Source: Chitinophagaceae bacterium
GTDB taxonomy: Bacteria > Bacteroidota > Bacteroidia > Chitinophagales > Chitinophagaceae
Assembly (NCBI GenBank): GCA_019454915.1
Contig: JACFNM010000005.1
Coordinates: 9,744 to 18,167, forward strand
Reading direction: 5' to 3'
Length of the DNA stretch: 8,424 nucleotides
This document shows, piece by piece, positions 4,971-8,424 of this stretch. Under the pieces are notes generated by a model, which saw nothing but the letters and a program-made list of their open reading frames with translations, made no database searches and was not told the DNA's origin. How positions within the stretch are numbered: position 1 is the first letter of the stretch; the number at the start of each line of letters is the position of its first letter. The position numbers were made by a program, and so were the translations under genes.

Positions 4971-6182
4971 TTAAATTTGAATTAATCGAAATCGTACGGT
5001 TGGAATCCCATTAACCGCCTCAATCGATTTGTCGTAAATCAAAAAATATTCCCAATCGTTCAACCCCGCCGGAATCAACGTTGGATAATTAATTTTTACT
5101 TGATCACCAACTTCGTATTTTATGTGATTTTTGAAATCACCCTGATACTCAACCATCGCCCGGAGCTGCGTGTAGAAATCTATCGTACTTTTTGCAATCC
5201 GGTGCATCGTTGTATCCGTCGTCGGTTTTGAGTCCATCCCGTTATAGATGTTTTCGTATATTTTTCCATATTCACGACCAACTTGCCGGTATTTCATCTC
5301 AGCTGATGCACACTTACCTTCGTATGTAGCTCCCAGCCCGTATGTGGAACCCGTAGGGGAACACACCATTTCGTACCGTCCATCGACACCGTGCTTGAAA
5401 CTGTATTGCGAATATAGCGAATCCAGCGGAGACAACCAAACTTGTAATAATGGGACTCCGTTTTGTTTCAGCGGGTTGCTGAAAACACCGTCCACTGCTG
5501 ATTTTCTGTCCAGGCACGCAAGCCGGTATCGCATCCCCGATTTTGTCAAAAACAGATGAAAATCTTGACAGATACTGTCTATTATATCTCGCATGGATTC
5601 TCTTTCTGTGAAATACCGTGCCAATTGATACCCATCACGGGTTCCGTTCGTTGTGTTCCCCACCACATCGAAGCTTGCCGTATCAATCAGATTATCCCCC
5701 TGTATATTTGTAATGGTGACCCAATCACCGGCGGCCATAGCACCACTTATATCCGCATCCGCCAATATTACTTCTTGTGTGCTGCCATCATAGCCCGCAA
5801 TGTAAGTTTTGAACCCCGTACTGTGATTATGCCAAATTGCATATTTGTAATAATCATCTATTTTCACGGTGAGCGCCCGCCCGTTCACAGTACCGTCAAG
5901 AACCGCTTTTGTCGCACTGGAACTTGTATCAATCCGTCTGTTCCGTTCCACGAACAGCCAATCACGCAGGATGGACTCTATCACATACGCCGGGTTCTCT
6001 ATCATGTCGCCGATTGAGTAGCCGTTCATCCGGTTTAATGCACCCGTCTTCTGTATCCAACGTCCAAAAATTAAACCCTGCAGAAAAAATGCGTCCGTGA
6101 ATTCATATAATTTTTTTTCATCCGTTAGCTGCTGTTCAATTTTTGCATTGTTGGCTAACCAACCTCTCATCAAATATGCCAT
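4971..6182 (-). CDS. Tail-tip/baseplate hub-type structural protein
   Basis: This 403-aa protein is the second after the tape measure, where siphoviruses place tail-tip hub (Tal-like) genes. Visible pieces are: an N-terminal helical part (LTDEKKLYEFTDAFFLQG); IENPAYVIESILRDWLFVER at 61-80, a typical hub motif (NPAxVIxxILRD); a beta insertion at 85-165 ending GDWVTITNIQGDNLIDTASF; the linker FDVVGNTTNGTRDGY at 171-185; then a helix (ERESMRDIIDSICQDFHLF, 193-211) before beta strands resembling gp27/hub folds; and a C-terminal OB-like strand region (YEVGDQVKINYPTLIP). It has no hydrolase motif, so it looks purely structural. ATG 6182 follows the upstream stop by 12 nt with ACGGAAAT. Hub assignment rests on position and the NPAYVIESILRD motif. 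Confidence 0.68.
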   Translation of the reverse strand: MAYLMRGWLANNAKIEQQLTDEKKLYEFTDAFFLQGLIFGRWIQKTGALNRMNGYSIGDMIENPAYVIESILRDWLFVERNRRIDTSSSATKAVLDGTVNGRALTVKIDDYYKYAIWHNHSTGFKTYIAGYDGSTQEVILADADISGAMAAGDWVTITNIQGDNLIDTASFDVVGNTTNGTRDGYQLARYFTERESMRDIIDSICQDFHLFLTKSGMRYRLACLDRKSAVDGVFSNPLKQNGVPLLQVWLSPLDSLYSQYSFKHGVDGRYEMVCSPTGSTYGLGATYEGKCASAEMKYRQVGREYGKIYENIYNGMDSKPTTDTTMHRIAKSTIDFYTQLRAMVEYQGDFKNHIKYEVGDQVKINYPTLIPAGLNDWEYFLIYDKSIEAVNGIPTVRFRLIQI

Positions 6183-6194
6183 TTCCGTGTCCTA

Positions 6195-7577
6195 TTAATG
6201 CCTACTTCCCCCTGTTGTTGTTCGTGGGAATCTTTGGGGGGTGAGTTTCCAAAGTACAATGTAATTAAGCTGCAGATAAATCTCTCTTATCAATATGTCC
6301 CCCGGGTCATGCGAATCTCCGGAAACATTCGTAAGCACCCATTGCAGCCCTAATAACTCACCCCAGTCCCATGGCAAGTTACTGTTGCTCTTCCCGTCCA
6401 CGACATTCCCAAATTGGTAACGGGTAAATTTGTATGCCCCAAAATCACCTTGTGTGTCGTATCCAGTTGCACCGGTGTACCCAGCACCACCGGCTTTATA
6501 TTCATTGTAAAATTCAATTTTCAACGCCCGGGTCTCGCCCGGTGCTGAGGTCTTCCAAAGCACTACAAGCTCAATATCAGTGAGACCAATATTCGGGCTC
6601 CCAAAATCGTGAGTGATTCCCGAATCAAATTGGAACCCCAATTTTTTGCTGTTCACTAAAGTCAAACTTGTGGAATAATTTTCTTCTTGAAACAGGCTCA
6701 AATCTGTTACATCCGTAAACGCCCCCGGGATAAGTTTTCTAATATAAACAAAACCGTCAACCCAGCTCCCGGCTCTCGGCGCTGTTGTAAGCAATCGCAC
6801 AGTTGTCCCGTTCACATTGTTCACAGTATCACCGGCAACCGGTGCTATTTCAAGGTAATTTTCCTTCCCATCTATCTGTCTGAATACTCTATGCTTTCCA
6901 TCGTGGTCATAGAAGGTCTGCTTGCATTCGTGTCCCGCCCCTATGAAAATGAGACGCTGCATGTCAACCAAAATTGCGGGCGTTAACCGGTATTTTCCCT
7001 GTTCCGGAATGTACCGGTCGAAACCGCCGTAAACAATGGGTAGAAATTTTCCAATGGATTCTTTCGGGGCGCGTGGGAAATAAGTGTGCTTGTCGTCTGT
7101 TTCCTTCTGGATTTTCCATACGGGTAGAAAATCAAAATCAAGATTTCTTTCCACCGCCTCTATTGCGAACCCCGCCGAGTCAAACTGGTAATTTTCCACG
7201 AAAGCATCGCACAGCCATGTAATTTCTGCCTGTGTAGTCGCCCCTTCCCAGATGAACCCCAAGCGGCAAGGTGCTAAGTATATTTCGGGAGCTGCGGCTG
7301 CTGGCATGAAAGAGTCTATTGTGTACGCGCCATAATTCACAAGTGTGAAGGTGAACCCAAAACGGGAGCCGATCCCACCCATCTCATCCGCCGGGATGCT
7401 CTGCCCGTGGAATGCAAGAGAATTTTTCTGCAACGCATTCCGATAATCTTTCCCACTCAAAGCTACATAATTGCGTCCCACACCGGAGCAAAAGCGTTGC
7501 ACCCCGGTGGAGAGCTCCAGCTCTATTAGCCATATAATTTTATTATCATCACCCGGGGTCTGTGCCAAACTTAACAT
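6195..7577 (-). CDS. Distal-tail/tail-tip structural protein downstream of tape measure
   Basis: This is a 460-aa protein without TM segments or catalytic motifs. The N-terminal ~150 residues (IIWLIELELSTGVQRFCSG, YVALSGKDYRNAL, RFGFTFTLVNYGA, CRLGFIWEGATTQAEITWLC) have the strand pattern of Dit-like or DUF2163-like baseplate proteins, which start with a ligand-free beta sandwich. The central part (FLPIVYGGFDRYIP, 178-191; TPAILVDMQRLIFIGAG, 199-215) resembles tail-tip proteins that follow the tape measure. Residues ~300-440 are beta-rich (STSLTLVNSKKLGFQFD, ELLGLQWVLTNVSG), possibly a jelly-roll or carbohydrate-binding-like module. ATG 7577 lies 1 nt after the tape measure TAA. AGGAGG is about 13 nt upstream, a longer spacing than elsewhere. 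The assignment is mainly by position and pattern. Confidence 0.65.
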   Translation of the reverse strand: MLSLAQTPGDDNKIIWLIELELSTGVQRFCSGVGRNYVALSGKDYRNALQKNSLAFHGQSIPADEMGGIGSRFGFTFTLVNYGAYTIDSFMPAAAAPEIYLAPCRLGFIWEGATTQAEITWLCDAFVENYQFDSAGFAIEAVERNLDFDFLPVWKIQKETDDKHTYFPRAPKESIGKFLPIVYGGFDRYIPEQGKYRLTPAILVDMQRLIFIGAGHECKQTFYDHDGKHRVFRQIDGKENYLEIAPVAGDTVNNVNGTTVRLLTTAPRAGSWVDGFVYIRKLIPGAFTDVTDLSLFQEENYSTSLTLVNSKKLGFQFDSGITHDFGSPNIGLTDIELVVLWKTSAPGETRALKIEFYNEYKAGGAGYTGATGYDTQGDFGAYKFTRYQFGNVVDGKSNSNLPWDWGELLGLQWVLTNVSGDSHDPGDILIREIYLQLNYIVLWKLTPQRFPRTTTGGSRH

Positions 7578-7578
7578 C

Positions 7579-8424
7579 TTACCGCAAAGCCTCCTGCCTG
7601 CTCAATATCGCCCGTGTTCTTGTTGCTGTCTTCGCTGTTGCCACAAGATCACCATCAATCCATATCTGTGTCACCGGTCTCGCGCTGTCCCCGGAAAATA
7701 AATCACCCACACCTGAAATTAAAGCGCCCAGCCCCGGAACAAAAAAGTCTAACAAAGAAGATGCAAGATTTTTTGCACCAAGCTCTAACAGAGATTGGCT
7801 GACACTTGCAAGGAACTTTTCTAGAAGCGAGTGAGCTTCACCGAATATAGATTGCCATGCCTTAGAAAACTCAGATTTGAAGGTTTGCACGAACGGGTCA
7901 ATGAAAAGATCTTTGTAGAGGCGCGCTTTTTCTTTGGCTTCTTTTATGTCCCTTTTATCCCATTCTTTCATTGCTTCCCCAAAAAGTTGTTCCGACGACT
8001 TTTTCGGTTTTGGGACTTCCGGTAACAATTCAATTTGCGTGTTTAACTTTGGGAGAGGGGCCTGTGGTATTTCTTCTGCAATTATTCCCCTCATTTCATT
8101 TATCAATTTAGCATAATCATTTAAATAAATCTCAAATTTTTTAAGGTTGTTAAACTCTTTGGTCTCCGGCTTCGTCTTCCCTATCGCCATGTTTAAATCT
8201 GTAAACCATTTTGTAAACTCTTCCGGTTCTGGCAACTGATATAAAAGCTTTTTTGTCTCTATTGCTTCTTGTATCTGCTCAATTAATGGTACTTCCGCCT
8301 TAGTTTTCGGTGTCGTAGTTTTCGGTGTCGTAGTTTTCGGTGTCGTAGTTTTCGGTGTCTTAGTTTTCGGTGTCAGCCCCACGGTGTCCAGAACATTCGC
8401 AATTCGCTGCAATTCCTTAAATGA
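7579..8424 (-). CDS. Tail tape measure protein, C-terminal part (5' end outside window)
   Basis: The reading frame stays open to the window edge (SFKELQRIANV...), so the 281 visible residues are only the C-terminus; an internal TTG at 8412 should not be taken as the start. Tape measure proteins set tail length and are ejected with the DNA. Visible features are a Thr-Pro-Lys linker made of five 5-residue repeats (residues 18-42 of the visible part), charged helical segments with coiled-coil character (about 45-115 and 140-170), and an amphipathic-to-hydrophobic C-terminal stretch (AKNLASSLLDFFVPGLGALI) typical of tape measure C-termini. It is followed by two tail-tip genes, the usual order. 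I see no peptidase or transglycosylase motif in the visible part. Confidence 0.8.
   Translation of the reverse strand, partial: SFKELQRIANVLDTVGLTPKTKTPKTTTPKTTTPKTTTPKTKAEVPLIEQIQEAIETKKLLYQLPEPEEFTKWFTDLNMAIGKTKPETKEFNNLKKFEIYLNDYAKLINEMRGIIAEEIPQAPLPKLNTQIELLPEVPKPKKSSEQLFGEAMKEWDKRDIKEAKEKARLYKDLFIDPFVQTFKSEFSKAWQSIFGEAHSLLEKFLASVSQSLLELGAKNLASSLLDFFVPGLGALISGVGDLFSGDSARPVTQIWIDGDLVATAKTATRTRAILSRQEALR
8301..8375 (-). repeat. Five tandem 15-bp repeats encoding TPKT(T/K) in the tape measure
   Basis: Units begin at 8301, 8316, 8331, 8346 and 8361. On the plus strand each reads TAGTTTTCGGTGTC plus one variable base; the first three are identical and the last two differ only in that base. 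On the coding strand each gives Thr-Pro-Lys-Thr-Thr, or Lys at the two ends. The unit is a multiple of three, so copy number can change without a frameshift. It encodes an extended, positively charged, proline-containing linker. Confidence 0.95.

Noticed and set aside
5556..6017. 153-codon plus-strand open frame
   Set aside because: It is antisense to the hub protein gene, has no family features, and all supported genes are on the minus strand.
8301..8375. Possible CRISPR-like array
   Set aside because: The repeats are directly adjacent with no spacers, and each 15-bp unit is in frame with the tape measure protein.

Overview
The window is the late, structural-to-lysis end of a tailed-phage or prophage genome. 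Every gene I can support lies on the minus strand and is packed head to tail: 1-17 nt gaps, 4-29 nt overlaps, and one stop/start junction with no gap. The series ends at a strong intrinsic terminator near base 60. Transcription runs from high to low coordinates, so the biological order is: C-terminus of a tail tape measure protein (cut by the window edge), two tail-tip/baseplate hub-type proteins, a small beta-rich protein, a 45-residue mini-protein, a large 649-residue tail-tip receptor-binding protein, a 134-residue protein, four small membrane proteins, and an amidase endolysin.

A long tape measure followed by Dit/Tal-like hub proteins suggests a siphovirus-like virion. The host is probably Gram-negative. 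The lysis region includes a 3-TM protein with a WHL motif and a bitopic protein with a Thr/Asp/Pro-rich periplasmic part, both of which I associate from memory with phages of the Bacteroidetes/Chlorobi/Ignavibacteria group. Most starts, however, carry clear Shine-Dalgarno sequences (AAGGAG, GGAGG), which is unlike typical Bacteroidetes, so the host stays unresolved. There is no tRNA, CRISPR array or insertion sequence.

The most interesting element is the 649-residue protein at 2559-4508. Its whole layout (phage-type N-terminal anchor, a WIPKFY-type strand, a formylglycine-generating-enzyme/C-type-lectin fold with a GVADLNGN motif, and a C-terminal GGVW...AGVW...ARSCLYV tail) matches target proteins of diversity-generating retroelements (DGRs). 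The last ~40 codons look like a variable repeat, with several codons of the kind expected when Asn (AAY) template codons are mutated at adenines. I see no template repeat, reverse transcriptase or Avd gene here. The retroelement would have to lie past the left-hand terminator, in the upstream structural region, or elsewhere in the genome.

The second notable region is the lysis cassette (177-2155). It holds a single-TM/coiled-coil protein, a two-TM holin-like protein, a protein with a TM segment at each end (possible spanin analogue), a three-TM WHL protein and a signal-less zinc amidase, all translationally coupled. Which protein is the holin and which breaches the outer membrane cannot be settled from sequence alone.

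Two annotation corrections matter. A 45-aa gene at 4509-4646 is supported by its own GGAGG site and exact junctions. The amidase should start at the ATG at 878 rather than the upstream TTG at 893.
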